Shown in pieces: positions 34,562-47,801 of a DNA stretch of 64,000 nucleotides. Source of the stretch: Ceraceosorus guamensis (taxonomy: Eukaryota > Basidiomycota > Exobasidiomycetes > Ceraceosorales > Ceraceosoraceae); assembly GCF_003144195.1 (NCBI RefSeq), contig NW_020290022.1, forward strand, positions 124,001 through 188,000, given 5' to 3'. Below the pieces are notes generated by a model. It saw only the letters and a list, made by a program, of their open reading frames with translations. It made no database searches and was not told the DNA's origin. Position 1 is the stretch's first letter; each line of letters opens with the position of its first letter. Position numbers and translations under genes: made by a program.

Positions 34562-37500
34562 ATGGCTTCAGATCAGCCAGAGGGTCGAGCTCCTGCAGAG
34601 AACTCTCAGCCGAAAACGACCACCATAGGATCTAGAAGCAATCTGACCGGAGTGTTGGCGGCAACCGCTCCATCTCGATCGTCCCCGTTGCGGCGTCTCT
34701 CATCTTCTCGGGATGCCCCCGAAAGAGAGGGCGAGTCGCCCAATGCCCAGGCAGAGTTGCAACAAGATCCTCAAAGGGACGACACCAATGACCATCGGGA
34801 AGACGGCACCGAGCCTGGTGGTAGTACCGCTTCCAGCTTGACGCCTCGCGAACATCCTAGAGGTGCTCACCTCAGCTCGTCAATTTCGGCGTCGTCGGGA
34901 GGATCACACTGGACTTTGGAGGACCTTGGCGGGAACGAAACCCCGACAAGCGGTGGAGGAAGCTCGGCAAGTCGAGCTCGCCCTCTGTATGCGCCAGCGA
35001 CTCGACATCCTCGTGCAGCGCTGTCAGGAATTTCGATCCATCACGCTGTACCGTCCTTAAGATCATCATCGCCTCTGGCGGTGTCCGCGATCAGCGCGGA
35101 CAACGAGGAAGTCGAAGATGATGATGCGAGCGTTTCCGCAGATCTTCGCCTGCGCATGTCCGGCATGGCGCCGAATCAGGGAGTTGTAGATCCTACGTTG
35201 ACTTCGCAGTCTCCAGCATCTTCGAGGAGCTCATCGTTCGGTGCATCAAACACGTCTAGACCGGAAATTCGATCTGCTCTCACGTCGCCGAGTCCAATGC
35301 CTAGCACGAGCAGGTCTGGAAGAAGGAACCTGTCGCGTGACAGCTCGGCTTTGTCGATGGAAGATAGCGACAGTGAGTAGTGGTAGCACCCTCTTTGGCT
35401 GCGTATGGCTGAAGTAGTCATGACCCCTGCCACTTGGCAGTTCCTCTGAATACAGGCCCTTTGCGTTTGCAGCGCTCGTCCTCTACAGCTGGCATTTTTG
35501 ACCTTGACGAGCCATCGGCTAGCGCTTCCAGCAAGTCTAGTCAGACTTCAAGCGCTAGCGGCACAGCAGGCGCGTTCGCCACGTTTATTGACCCTTTGGG
35601 TGCACGAACCTCTCTTTCAACTTCCGCGTCTGCTGCTGCTCAGCATGCCGGGGCGACAGCTCCGGGTCAGTCACAGTTGCTATCTCCTTCTCCTGAGAGC
35701 TCCCGGAGGTCTAGCGCGCGATTGAGTTTGGGGCCTCCGGTTGTAGGCTCTTCTTCACCACTGTCAGCACCTCTCGCAGCGCCAGTCATGACCAGCCAAG
35801 GACCGACGGCGTCGAGCTCGGTGGGTCACAGCAAGACCTCCAGAGCACCGCTAGATACCACCCCTTCGTTCTCCAGTCCATTAGCATATGCCTCCATCTT
35901 GCCCAGCGAGCACGCAGATGACTTGGACCTAGATCATGCGGTCGAGTCCACTTCGCCAAGAATACCATCCCAAGAGGCCGACGTCCGAGACTCTCTGGCG
36001 ACCAGTGAGCAGCAAGATGATTCTCTGGCCGATTTGAGTAGCACTCCTGCCTCCCCGAAGCGTGAGAGGTCAGCTAGTGCGAAAGCAAAGTTGATGGCTC
36101 ATGCCCGTGATTGGCAGCCGATCCAGGGCCTCTCTTCAAACACGCCAGTTGCGTCGCGGGCCGCGAGCGTCACTGCCTTTGGCACGACTGGATCTGCACC
36201 TAGCTCCATTTCGACGTCTCCAGATGCAGTCTCGGGCTCTCTTTCGAGGTCTGCCCGCAGAAAGAGCGCTCTATCCCCTGGCGCGCCAATGGGACCACCC
36301 GCCATCGTTCCCCGGAAGGCAAGCGCGCCCACGCGCAGCTCCGAAGTACCGCCCGCTCCCGAGCCGTCTGAACCCGGGGCTGCACACGTTCAGAGAGCCA
36401 GAACGATACAATCAAGTGCCGCCACCTCCAGAGTCGCTGCGCCTGCGAAGGGCGAAGACCCTAACAACCTCGGTCTTGGCCTGCCGTCTCCTTCGAACCC
36501 CCAGCATCACAAAGACAGCGGATCTTCCGCCCCGCCTTCTGCGTGGGATCCGAGGCATACAATGCATGCGGGAGAAAGCTCGAAGCCATCAGTGTCCGGA
36601 GGTATTACGGGCACTCGACGAAGGAGGTCATCGGCTGCGAATCTGTCTGCCAATGCGCATAGAAGGGCTCGATCTCTGGGCGGCGCTCTGCTCGGAAGCG
36701 ACGTGGCTGCGGCAGTCGGTGGACCCGACGGCGTAGATCCAAATTTGGTCGCAGCGATTCGCGCCGGAGATGCTAGCATTCCGCGAACACCTTCCGCAGC
36801 TCCGCACGACCTGGCCGCTGCAATCGCCTCCGCCACCGCAACCCCCAGCGACGGCACACCGCCATCCTCTGCTGGAACCGTGGCTGGCTCAGTAGCGGCG
36901 ACTCACTCTTCGCCGTCGCACGCTTCCGCCTCTACTTCTCCACGAATGGCGTCGCTTCCTTCAACGCCTAGCGGCTCGCTACGAATGACGAATAAGCGTC
37001 TCGATCTACTCAACGTCATGCCCGACACCCGTGCGCTCGCTACCTCCTATCCTTCGATGCAAATGCCAGCGACTTCCCCAAGGCCTCCCAATCCTTTTTC
37101 CAGTCACGCCGGCACCTCGTCAGGGTCGCCTGATTCTGAAGACTCAAGAATATCACCCACAGCGCCGCTTCCTCCTTCGTCTCTTCCGATGCCGTCGAGC
37201 GCATCCAAAACCAAGTTGTCTTCCTCGATGCAAGCGCAATCACCTCTGAACGCGCCAAGCGACTACGTCAGATCCCGCGTTCGGAGCCAGACTTTGGCTT
37301 CGCCCAGAAGTGCGCAAGCTTCGCTGAGTGGTGCAGCGCCGGCTGGAGCAGCCAACTTAGCCGCACCACTGGGCGAGGCGATCCGGCTCCAACGAATGCC
37401 AACCGCAGTTAGGATGGCCAATGATCTGAACCTGCCACCGTCTCCGTCCATCTCGAGGGCTGGAGAAGCTTCTGTGGACCATTTGTCCATGTCTCTTGCC

Positions 37501-40500
37501 TCACTGCCCTCCTTGTCGGAGAGTCAAACGGATTCTCACAGTGTGGATCCGCTTAGTCGTCTCGGTCTAGGAATAGGGTTGCATCCAGCTAGCGAGGCGC
37601 GCATGGGAGTCCAGCCGCCCGTTTCCGCTGGCGCGCATCTAGCCCAGACAGTCAATGCTGGTTTAACCTCTCCGTCGTCGAGCTCAGGTCGAAGTTCCCC
37701 GGTTGTATCACGGAGGAATACGAACCAAGAGATTCACAATGCTCCAAGGCCAAGCCCGAACATGCCTGCAACGTCATTCTCTCGCGAAGGTGGAACAATC
37801 CGATCGCCAGGTTCTGCGCCGACACAATCGGCTCGATTGGGCCTCTCCGGCTCTGCCGATAGACCTTCTGGATCGGCATTCGCGCCCTTGCTTAGCATTC
37901 CTCCTATGGGAGAGACACGAAAACACGATGCCGTGGCTATCGAAAAGAGCAGCATGCCTGACCTCGGCTACTCGTTTGGTAAGTCTTCGCTCGTGACGCG
38001 GACTCGAGGAGGTGCCATGTAATCGTGTGATCAGTTACTTACATCATTGATCACCCGTTGCAGACACCATCAGTCGTCCAGCTCCGTGGATTGCAAGCTC
38101 GCAGGATTCCAAACCACATCGATCTCTCCACGGCAAGGCTGCGCTGACTGCACGGCCGTCATCGTCGCACGGACGGACGCATCTTGAATTACCGGCGGTG
38201 CCTTACTTCGGTTCCCAGAATCGCATGTCGTTTGCAGGACCACCAAGTGGGCCGATACGGCCTGCTGCTTCGCCAAGCGCATCTCACCAGCTTGGTATCG
38301 ACGAATACGCTCGCATCATTGTGCAGTCTCGTAACGCAAAGATGCAAAAATGGCGCTCTACAGCACGCTCAGCTGTTTCGCCACCTGCATCCGCGGGCTT
38401 ACAAACATCTCCGCTTCAGAGAGCCATGACTGATGGCATGAGCACCTATCCTAGTGGACGTTACACTACTTTGGAGGGACCGCAGCAAATGACCGCATCT
38501 AGCGTCCTGCGTCGACAGAGCACGCTCACACTGCGACAACAGAGCGATGGGATAGCAGAGCGGCAGCGATCCGTGAGCGTCAGTAATCGCCAAGCACCAG
38601 ATCCTCGCGCTGGCCCGGCGAATGCTTTGTCATCTTCATCGGCTCAGTCTTCTGTACAAGACGCGACCTCGCCCCCTGTCGTTTCTGAGTTCCAGGATCC
38701 TCCGATTGATGAGGCTGGCAAGGAGATCGAATGGGTCGATTGGTTGGACGAGTACCGTCGACTGAAAGAGGCCAAGCTTCGATCGCAACGGGCGTCCCAT
38801 CCGCCCGAGGCGACGCCAGCGAAGGCCTTGACACCCGTAGAGCGCACACCGTCGGAGGCGACATCGCTTGATCAGGCGGTGCTGCAACCGGCGCCGAACG
38901 TCTCCCCGCAGCTCGAACTCGCATCAATGGACACGCGCGGCTCTTTCGCAGAAACGACCAGTCCTGGAGCCGGTGGCCCCTCTTTACCGGATCCTCGGTC
39001 TCGAGGACAGCCAAGGCGGCCGTCAGAATTGTCCCGCTTTTCGCAGCAACGAGTTGCTCGCGAGCCTTCCAGAAGCATGTCATTAGGACAGTCGTTGGGC
39101 ATCGAGCCACGCAGCTCGCAGCCGCCGATTTCACAGGGCCTTTCCCACGCCCCTTCTCCCCGCAACCTCTCTCTCTCTCCGATAACTTCACGTCTGGTCA
39201 GCGCAGGCTCGACTGCAAGTAGCTCCACAGGCACTGATTATGCTCCAGGATTTGGGTCGTCGAGCGGCCGACGCAAGCGCAACCTCGGCTCGAAGATAGA
39301 AGCGTGGTGGGGTGCCGTCAAGTCCGGATTTGTCGGCGCACAGCCATCTCCACCTCAAAGCGCAGCTTCAGTCGGTACGCCTTCCTTCTATGAGCGAAAC
39401 ATGACTCCCGGACACAATGAAGCGCCCCGCGCGTCTGGCTTTTCACGTCTAGCACCCCAGACGACCAGTCCAACAACAAGCACTCATCTGCGATCGTTCA
39501 CTACGAATCCACGTCCTCATTCAGATATGCGCTCTGTTCACACGCTCAGGCCGTCGTCTTCAGCTCAAAACCTCAAGGCGAGCGAAGCTTCGCAGGAACC
39601 CACGCCATCGGGCCAAAATTCCAGCGCCACGTCTGCTGGCCAGCCCAAGTTCGACGAAGCACTGCCTGAAACGCAGCTTTCTGATCGGACAAGCTCTCAT
39701 TCAGGCTCTCGACCTCGCCGTCAAATGAAGCTGTCGCTCAATCTCGAGGCTGGGCTGAGCTCTTTCAACGCCGATGCATTCGATGGCATTCCTGGCACTC
39801 GTGCTTCAGACAGCAGCAGCACTGCTCCCGGCTCCGCGGCTTCGAAGCCTTTGACGTCAGGCCGACCCGAGCCGCCTTCGAGCGACCGCTCACATTTCAG
39901 CGACAGACCAAGCTCTCCCAAAGGTACAAGGGCACTTTCAGAAAATTGGGGTCACAGTCCAAAAGCCCCGCCCAGACATGCCTCCACACCGCCGAGGCTA
40001 CCGGAGGTCCAGACTTCCGCCGCACGGGAAGAACTCAGCGCAGTGGGCGCATCATCGCCATCGAGCTCAGCTGCAATGAATGTGGATGATTCCGGCAAGA
40101 ATTCCGCTGGCTCAAAGGACATGACAATGACATCGATTCGGCAACACATTCGGCATCGCCTAGCTGCCTCGAAGGATAGCTGCGACAAGGAGCTACGCAA
40201 GATCATCGGCACTATCAGCGAATGGGTTGAAGACTCACTTGCCGAGAAGGAGGAAGACAATGGGCAAGTTGAAGAAGGCGAAGGTGCAACAAGTCCGTCC
40301 GCCACACCAGATGCGCAAGGCATCTTCAACTCGGATGTCGAGGATCTCACGCTCGGCCTTGATCGCGCGACTCTATCGGAGCCACCGCCATCGACGTCAG
40401 CCATCGACCCTGGATTGTGCGAATCCGCCGGAGAGATGACTCCGGCATCTTGCACGGCAATCGCCTCGCCTAGCGCACTCTCGACCTCGGCGACGCAAGA

Positions 40501-43500
40501 TGGCACCGTGAAAGGCGCGTCTGATCCCAGTGAGACTTCTCAAGGTAAGTATTTCGCATGTCCGCTGGCCCAAGAAAGCAGCTCACGCGACCCTAAACTG
40601 TTTAACAGGACCTATGCAATACTTGATGCAGCCGATGCCCCGTCGACCGGGCGGAGAGTCAGCTTCGATCTCGATGCTGGCCCAGCAAAATTATCGTCTT
40701 TCTTCGCCGCCAGCTCATCCGTTGGGCGCAGCGTCCAGTCCTCAACGATCGAACGCCTCTCATGCCCTCTCTAGAAGCCGATCCCGCGACGTCTTGCGTT
40801 CTGTGTCTGCATCGCGTTCCACATCCAGGTCTCACTCGCCGATGCCTCAGACGACCGACTCGCCACAGCTTTCTCCGGCTCGAAGGATCCGGCCGCTCTT
40901 CACGGAAGATCCACCTCTCGAGCCTTACATTCCCGCCCTTCAGGAGATTGTCTCTCTTGCAATGGAGGTGGTCAATACCTCGATCGAAGCGCTAGCTTCG
41001 CGCACCGGCGCATGCTCCGAAATCATCTCCAAAGTGCAGACCGTCGGACGCGTCTGGGATGAGCACCCGGACTGGCCCGGACGAGGTTGGTACGTCCGGC
41101 TGTTGCTGGCGGTCGCAGGACTAAGTCGCGTTGTTGAGTGGTGGGAAGCGGAGAAAGGCTTTTGGAACTTTGAAGACGAGAATGAGCTTCAGGGAGGAGA
41201 GACCATCCGCTTCATCTTAGGCGAGGGAGGCGATGCTCCTGGGACGACGCACGACAGTGCGACAACTAGCACAAATCCATTGCATAGCCCTCTGCGTGTA
41301 CGCGGAGTAGCCTTACCTCCATCGTCAGAATACAGCAGCAGTGCCAGCTCACCGGCTTTGGAACCACTTACTTCGCGACGGGTCGTCTCCGAGAGCGATC
41401 GGTCGCGACTCATTGCTGCTCATCTTGCTCAAGACCAAGCTGCTGAGCAGCAAACACGGCAAACAACAGAAGAAGAAGAAAAGATTGTCACGCTTCAGGC
41501 CGCGGCGGAGACCTCGAACGTCCTGATCGAGCTTAGTCTGGACGACGAAACGCTCCTATACGTCAGCCCCGCGTGGCGAATTGTGGTTGGGTAAGTTCGA
41601 AGCGAGTGAACAACGTGTATTCATTCTGACTCTTTGCGTCGCTATAACAGGTCGGATCCTTCAGATGTTTTGGACAGGCCAATCGCAGACCTCTTGGCGC
41701 CCGGAGACGTCACTACATTTGCCGAGGCAAGAGAGCAGCTGCAGGTCAATGATTCCCACACTGTCGAGGCTGCATTTCGCCTTAAAGTTGACCGGTCCAT
41801 GGTGCAGATCAGCGAGGGCGAAGATGAAGCGACAGACTACTATCAAGAAATGGAAGGCAAAGGCATGCTCATGCGCGATCGTCAATCCGGTCAAGCTTCG
41901 CACACGATGTGGGTGTTCAAGCCCATGGCAAGTCCTGAGCCCAAAGGTGACCTTTCTCCGCGACAACAAAAAGCGTCCTCCGACGCAGGAGAGCCGCCTG
42001 CAGTCGTCGACCCAGCGATCGCCATCAACACCGATCCACTACTATGTCGAATTTGTGAGAGGGACGTTCCGACGTGGTTTTTTGAGAAGCACAGCGAGAT
42101 CTGCAACGAGGTGCACAGACTAGAGATGGAAATTGGAGAGAGCAATGAGGCGCTCTCGGAACTCATTCAGGTCGTCAAGTCAATTTCGAGTCAAATGGAG
42201 GTCATGTCTGGGGATGAGTCGAATGCAAATCCTATCGAGTATCGTGGAGTTCCTATCATCACTCCTCATCCATCGAACGTGCCTCCATCCGCGCTGGAGA
42301 TCGCGACGCGAGCGATATCTCCGCGTCATCCGCATGCGGCAAGTGTTCGGAAACAGCATTTGCGCGCCCTCGATAGCCTGCTCGAGGCCTTGCGAAGCGC
42401 GGTCACCATCTCCACTCCTGCAGTTAAAGAGGATGTGGCCGAACAGCCCATCGAAAAGCAGCGCTTGTTATCTCCCGAATCAGAAGGGAAGGTCGGTCAT
42501 GCACGCAACTGGCGCCGTCCAACGGTGGAAGATGGTGGCCTCGACACGTTGGCGATGGACGTGGAGAGTGCTATCAAGGTTAAAATCAGCGCGGTGACTC
42601 GAATGCTCAACACAATCATTTACGTGGAAACTGTGCGGCAGGAGTGGGAAGCACGAGTTGAAGCAGCGCTGGCGGATGCCGAGGGCTCTGACACTGACGG
42701 AGCTTCTGACCAATCGTCAAGGGGTGCCGACGAGCAGGCAGCTGGTGTCAACGAGACCGCTATGGATCGTGTGCACGACCTGTCCGCAGCCCTAGAAGTG
42801 TCCGAGCCCGACTCGAACGAGGACGAAGAAGATGGTCACACTTCAGGCATTCTCCTCGAACGTGACGACCGTGGTCTGCCTTCCTTCTCCTCATCAGAAC
42901 CCTCGCCCTCGCCTGGTGTCGGGGACGATGATGACATCCCAGGAGTGGAGAGCCAGATGGGCGGAGTTGCAGATGCGCATGCTTCGCCGATTCCCATATC
43001 CGGCGGATCGGACAACGGTGCGACGCAGTCAGAAGAGGCCCCCAAGCAAGCGCAATCCAGACGCAAGAGCGTGAACACTACTTCCACACTACAGACACGC
43101 CGAATGTCCACCCTGAGTCAGCCAGGCGTGGTGCACACGCCACCACTCTCGCCGCGTCAGCTACCTGAATTGGCGGGCAGCGCTGGGAAGGTGCGCCGCA
43201 TATCCATGTCCCAGCGCAACAGTCCCCAACTCAGCGCATCCGCAGCGGTATCGCCACGCCTGCCGCCCATGGCACCGTCCTCCAGACCGACGGCTTCTTC
43301 TATCAAAGACTTCGACATCCTCAAGCCCATCAGCAAAGGAGCATTCGGATCGGTCTTTCTGGCAAAGAAACGCACCACGGGCGACTACTACGCCATCAAA
43401 GTCCTAAAAAAGTCGGATATGATTGCCAAGAATCAAATCCGCAACGTCAAGGCGGAAAGGATGATTCTGATGACCCAGACCCAGTCGCCATTTGTCGTCA

Positions 43501-46041
43501 AGCTTTTCTTCACTTTCCAAAGTGCTGAATATCTGTACTTGGTGATGGAGTATTTGCCAGGCGGGGACTGTGCATCGCTCTGCAAAGCTCTTGGCGGTCT
43601 GCCCGAAGAGTGGGCGCGTATTTTCGTCGCAGAGGTAGTCATCGGCCTTGAACAGCTCCACAAACAAGGCGTCGTTCATCGTGACATGAAGCCTGACAAC
43701 CTTCTCATTGATCAAAAAGGGCATCTGAAACTTACCGACTTTGGTCTTTCCAAATACGGTCTGTTGGGCCGCCAGACTCGAGGGACTATGCGGCCGCATC
43801 ACGGCCGACCTTCTGAAGGGCGGCATGCCAAGGATGATTCGACAGGATCGGGTTCAGCCTCGGGGTCAGCATCAGGATCTGGCTTCGGGCCAGGATCTTT
43901 GCCCACGTCGGCGACATCCGTCGGGACTCCTCTGAGCAGGAACGGATCTCAGAAGCTTAGCAGCCCATGGCGAGCCGTTGCTAGTCCGACCACCCCAGGG
44001 CTCAGCAATGTCGTCCAGTCGCAGGCATTCTACACAGCTCCGCTGCGCGGCCGTATCATCAGTGATGCTGGGTCTTCGACAGTCTCCGAGACTACTCACG
44101 ATGCCCCTGCTAGCCGACGCGATCTCGATTCACCAGCCGCCCCTCGGAACAAGATTGTGCCGGTTCCAAGCAGCGCATTGCTGGAAAGTCCAGGACAGAT
44201 TTTTGGCTCGAATGCGCTCGCGGAGTCCTTTCAGGCTTTGACCACCAACTCAGGCGGGTCGGGACAGCCGCTGAAGAAATTTGTTGGAACGCCTGACTAT
44301 CTGGCACCAGAATCGATTCTGGGTATTGGTATGGACGACATGGCCGTCGACTGGTGGGCAGTCGGAGTGATTCTCTACGAATTCTTGTACGGATATCCAC
44401 CCTTCCATGCAGAAACACCCGAAAAAGTGTTTGACAATATTCTATCGCGCAACATCGACTGGGAAGACGGAGCAATGGACTACTCGCCCAGCGCCCGAAA
44501 TCTGATGGAGCGACTAATGTCATCGGACCCAAAGGACCGGCTCGGAACCCGAGGTGCCGATGAAATCAAGGCGCACCCCTTCTTTACTGGAATAGATTGG
44601 CAGGCGCTCTCTGATGGAGAGGGCCCTTTCGTGCCGCAAGTAACAGATCCAGAGTCGACAGACTACTTTGATCTTCGGGGTGCAGTTCATCAAGAATTTT
44701 CGGGCGAGATCGAACGCTCCCGTAGCGAGGGCGTCCGCCGTGACGCATTCTCCCGTGCTATCGAGAGCAAGCACAGATCGCGGCTTGAAGCTAATCGACC
44801 GGCGTCTCGCCTTCGCAACCGTCTTGCCGAGCGGATACGCACCGAACAGCAGCAGGGTCCCGACGAATTTGGGTCGTTTTCGTACAAAAATTTGCCCGTG
44901 TTGAAACAAGCGAATGACGAAGTGATCCGCAAAATGCGAGGGGACCAGCTACCAGCGTTAACACAGGCACTCGAGCAGCCGCTACTACATGCCCGGCATC
45001 GGAGCCTCTCCGGAAAACATGGACGTGGAAGCGTGGGAGGGTCCCAAGGTGCTAGTAGATTTGGTGCGCACCCTGGCGGACCACCATCTCCGTCGAACTC
45101 GGCATCGTCTCAAGGCTCTGGGCCATCACGCTCTACTGCTCCGACCTCACCCGCTGCTGTGCAACAGGCCCACGCTGGGAGCAAGTCGCACCGTCGCTTG
45201 CCTTCGGAACTGATAGCGTCCAGTCCTGGCAGTGGTAATGCGCCTTCCTCCAGCGGGCTGTTCGCTGCAGGCAATCAGGCTTCATCCTCTACAGGCATGG
45301 ATCGCCGACGCTCACAATTGGCCGAGTCCGTGACTGACGGCAACGCAAGTCCAAGGCGCATTTCACTGCCCCTACGACTGCACACGGACTTGCTCGGCAG
45401 TCCAGACCGGCCCAGTTTGCCCACCAATTGGCGCGAACGCCGTCAGGCCGAGATCACGGGCATTGGGGAAGGACCAGCTGCTAGCGTGGAGGACGCTCTC
45501 GTCTCATCTACGGCCGAGACGGTCACTTGTCTCGTGGCCGAAGACAATCCAATCTCGCTTCGCATGCTTGAGAGCATTTTGCGGAAGCTGGGCTGTCAGT
45601 GTTCGACCGTACGCAACGGTGCCGAGGCCGTGCGACTTGCCATGGGAGATGTCAAGTATGCCGTGCTGTTTGTAGACGTGTCTCTACCGATTGGTGAGTT
45701 GCGGGTGCTTACAATTCGCGCGAAGGCATCTTGTGGCTCACGCTGCGGCTCTTCTCGTAGTCAATGGGCAAGACGTCGCGCGAATGGTGAAGTCCACACG
45801 CAACATCAATTCGTCGACTCCAATCGTCGCTCTGGCTTCTTTTGACAGGGATACCGGACTCAATGCTTCAGGAAGCGTCTTTGATGCTGTTTTGGCGAAG
45901 CCGCTGGAGCTCTCTGACGTGTGCGAGGTGCTACCTCGGCTGGGATTCACAAAGGAACCTCCGCGTCGATCCGCTGGCAGCATGGGCTCAGCCGTGCCGC
46001 CATCCGATGTCGAGAGCCACGCGGATGCGGCGGAGGGATGA
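34562..46041 (+). CDS. Giant Rim15-type protein kinase (PAS, zinc finger, AGC kinase, receiver domain)
   Basis: Six exons, 34562-35372, 35441-37978, 38064-40544, 40609-41590, 41651-45693, 45761-46041, all junctions in frame; 3711 residues. About 2040 residues of Ser/Pro/Ala-rich, probably disordered sequence come first. Then the Rim15 helical block (ALQEIVSLAMEVVNTSIEAL, WDEHPDWPGRGWYVRLLL, VVEWWEAEKGFWNFED), a PAS-like region (~2245-2330), a C2HC finger (CRICERDVPTWFFEKHSEIC, ~2403), the kinase (~2824-3253: ISKGAFGSVFLAKK, YYAIKVLKK, VVHRDMKPDNLL, LTDFGLSK, GTPDYLAPES) with a ~170-residue insert between DFG and APE, and a C-terminal receiver (~3562-3680: CLVAEDNPISLRMLESILRK, LFVDVSLP, VLAKPLE). 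Rim15 drives quiescence and stress entry below TOR and PKA. The usual receiver Ser/Thr after the beta-4 strand sits as ALAS. Confidence 0.9.
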
Positions 46042-46466
46042 TCCCGAGCCTCGCTTGAGCGTCATGTTCGATGCTTGCTCTCACCTTTTTTTTTTTTTAC
46101 GAAACTCTCATGACACTTGGAACGCTCATCACACCTCTCATTGACGACCAACGTCTCGCGTAATCACTTGTCTCTCCCATCATGAATGACTCTTGCATAC
46201 TTGTTTCCTATACTTTCATCTTGCACGCAATGCCAGTAGTACACGGACGTAGCGTGCAGTGAGCTGTCTCTGGGCTGCCGCCGTCCATGTAGCCAGATAG
46301 CTAGCTAGGGAATGCATTGACACGCCATCCATTGCCGCAGGTCGCCTGACGCCGCAGCCATAGGAAATGTCGACATCTTAAATGCACGAGTTGGCAGTAG
46401 GGTGTGAATGATGCATAAGCAACAAACAATTTGCTGAAAAGACTGGGCGTTGGCGCTGAATCCGAA
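46042..46466. other. Convergent 3' region between Rim15 and bS18m
   Basis: 425 bp between facing stop codons, with a T-rich run just after 46086 that could belong to the Rim15 3' end. No gene seen. Confidence 0.5.
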
Positions 46467-47200
46467 TCATCGCAGTCTCCATCCTGCACTGTCCTGGTTG
46501 CTCATGATGGGTACAAGTCCCATCGCCCGAGCTCTCCTGATAGCTTTACCGACTTCCCTCTGGGATCTCCTCGTCAACCTACTCAATGCCCTCCTCTTGA
46601 TCTTGCCCATGTCAGAGATGTAAGGCATGAGCAGTACGGGGTTCTTGTACGAGTCGTCGGCTAAGGATGGGTGGCCGGGTCGCAGTTGAAGCTTATGGAG
46701 CTGGTCAACGAGTTCTGCTTCAGCACGTCCTGGTCCCAAGAGAGGGATCGCTCTGAAATAGGTCCGAGGTGCGTGCGTCTGCACGTTGAGAGTGGCTGGG
46801 ACGTAGTGCTGATTGAAAAGCAGATAGCCGATGAGTATGCAATTAGGAAGCAAACCTTCCAAACGCCTTGACCCTTGATCCCATCGCCCTTGTCATGCGA
46901 AATGCGAAGACTCACTTGACTCCTTACGAGAGGTGGAACTTTGACAGCGGGACCCAAAGAGGGAGCTCTGCCAGCGCCACCCGCTGCTGACCCTGCCTGC
47001 TGCTGTTCCTGTTGCTGTTGCTGCAAATTCTCCATCAAAGAAGAGATTCGTCCTCCCACTCCCGAGCTTGGTCTCTCCGCTTTCACAGCAATGGCGCTCG
47101 AAAGTTGTCGCGCTGGAATTCGACTAGGACCGGCTATGTTCGATGCATGGCTGAGGGATTGCCTACCGGCGCGCTGGAAGGATGTCTGCAAGAAGGACAT
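46467..47200 (-). CDS. Mitochondrial small-subunit ribosomal protein bS18m (Rsm18-like)
   Basis: Exons 47200-46916 and 46808-46467 (intron 107 bp, GTGAGT..ATCAG, phase 0); 208 residues. The N-terminus MSFLQTSFQRAGRQSLSHAS is Ser/Arg-rich without acid residues, as expected of a mitochondrial presequence, and is followed by a Gln-rich tract. The C-terminal ~60 residues carry the S18 fold: LLMPYISDMGKIKRRALSRL and QREVGKAIRRARAMGLVPIM, matching bacterial S18 (DxGKIxxRxxTGL, Q..(A)xAIKRAR..GLLP). It is much longer than bacterial S18 (about 75 residues), which is usual for mitochondrial versions. It diverges from the cytosolic eL29 gene across 601 bp. Confidence 0.88.
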
Positions 47201-47801
47201 TGGGACTGGCTGGCGAGAATGGGCGATGGAGTACTAGTATAGACCACAGCTGGGAAGGGCTGCGCAATGAAGGGGATGTCACGGTGGCTGGGTTGAGTAG
47301 CCCGTGATGCGACCAGTTGTAAGCGTTGCACTCACGACTCAGCTGCTGATGGGGTCGTAGACGCCTCGCGATTTTAAATTCTCCTGGCATTAAAATCAAG
47401 AACATATCAAAGTCTATTTTCTAATCGAGCTCGACGGGATGCATGCAGGCGCAGAAGTCCCCCAAAGTGGGTCGCGCCAGGAAACGCACGTGGCACTGCG
47501 GCTGAGCGAAGCTGGCGGCTGGCGCCATGTCGACGGGAAGACTTGCATGGAGGCGCAGCTGCCGGTCCTTGCGACACTTGTTTCCCTCACCTCAAGGTCC
47601 CATATCACACCTTTTTCGACACCTCTGAGAATTTGGTAAGTACTGGCATGGCGGGGAGCAGGGGAAAGTCGATTTTGAAGGTGGAATGATGGTGGTGAAG
47701 CTGCGCTGCGTTGCGGGCTCGATTGGAGGGAAATATTGGGAGGATGGCCAAGATCCCATCGGCCCTGACATAGTTGCCCTCCTCTACCCTCGCTAGTCAC
47801 G
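47201..47801. promoter_or_regulatory. Divergent promoter shared by bS18m (-) and eL29 (+)
   Basis: 601 bp separating a mitochondrial and a cytosolic ribosomal protein gene. The centre (about 47365-47425) is AT-rich (TTTTAAATTC, ATTAAAATCAAG). No known ribosomal-protein promoter box is identified. Confidence 0.5.
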
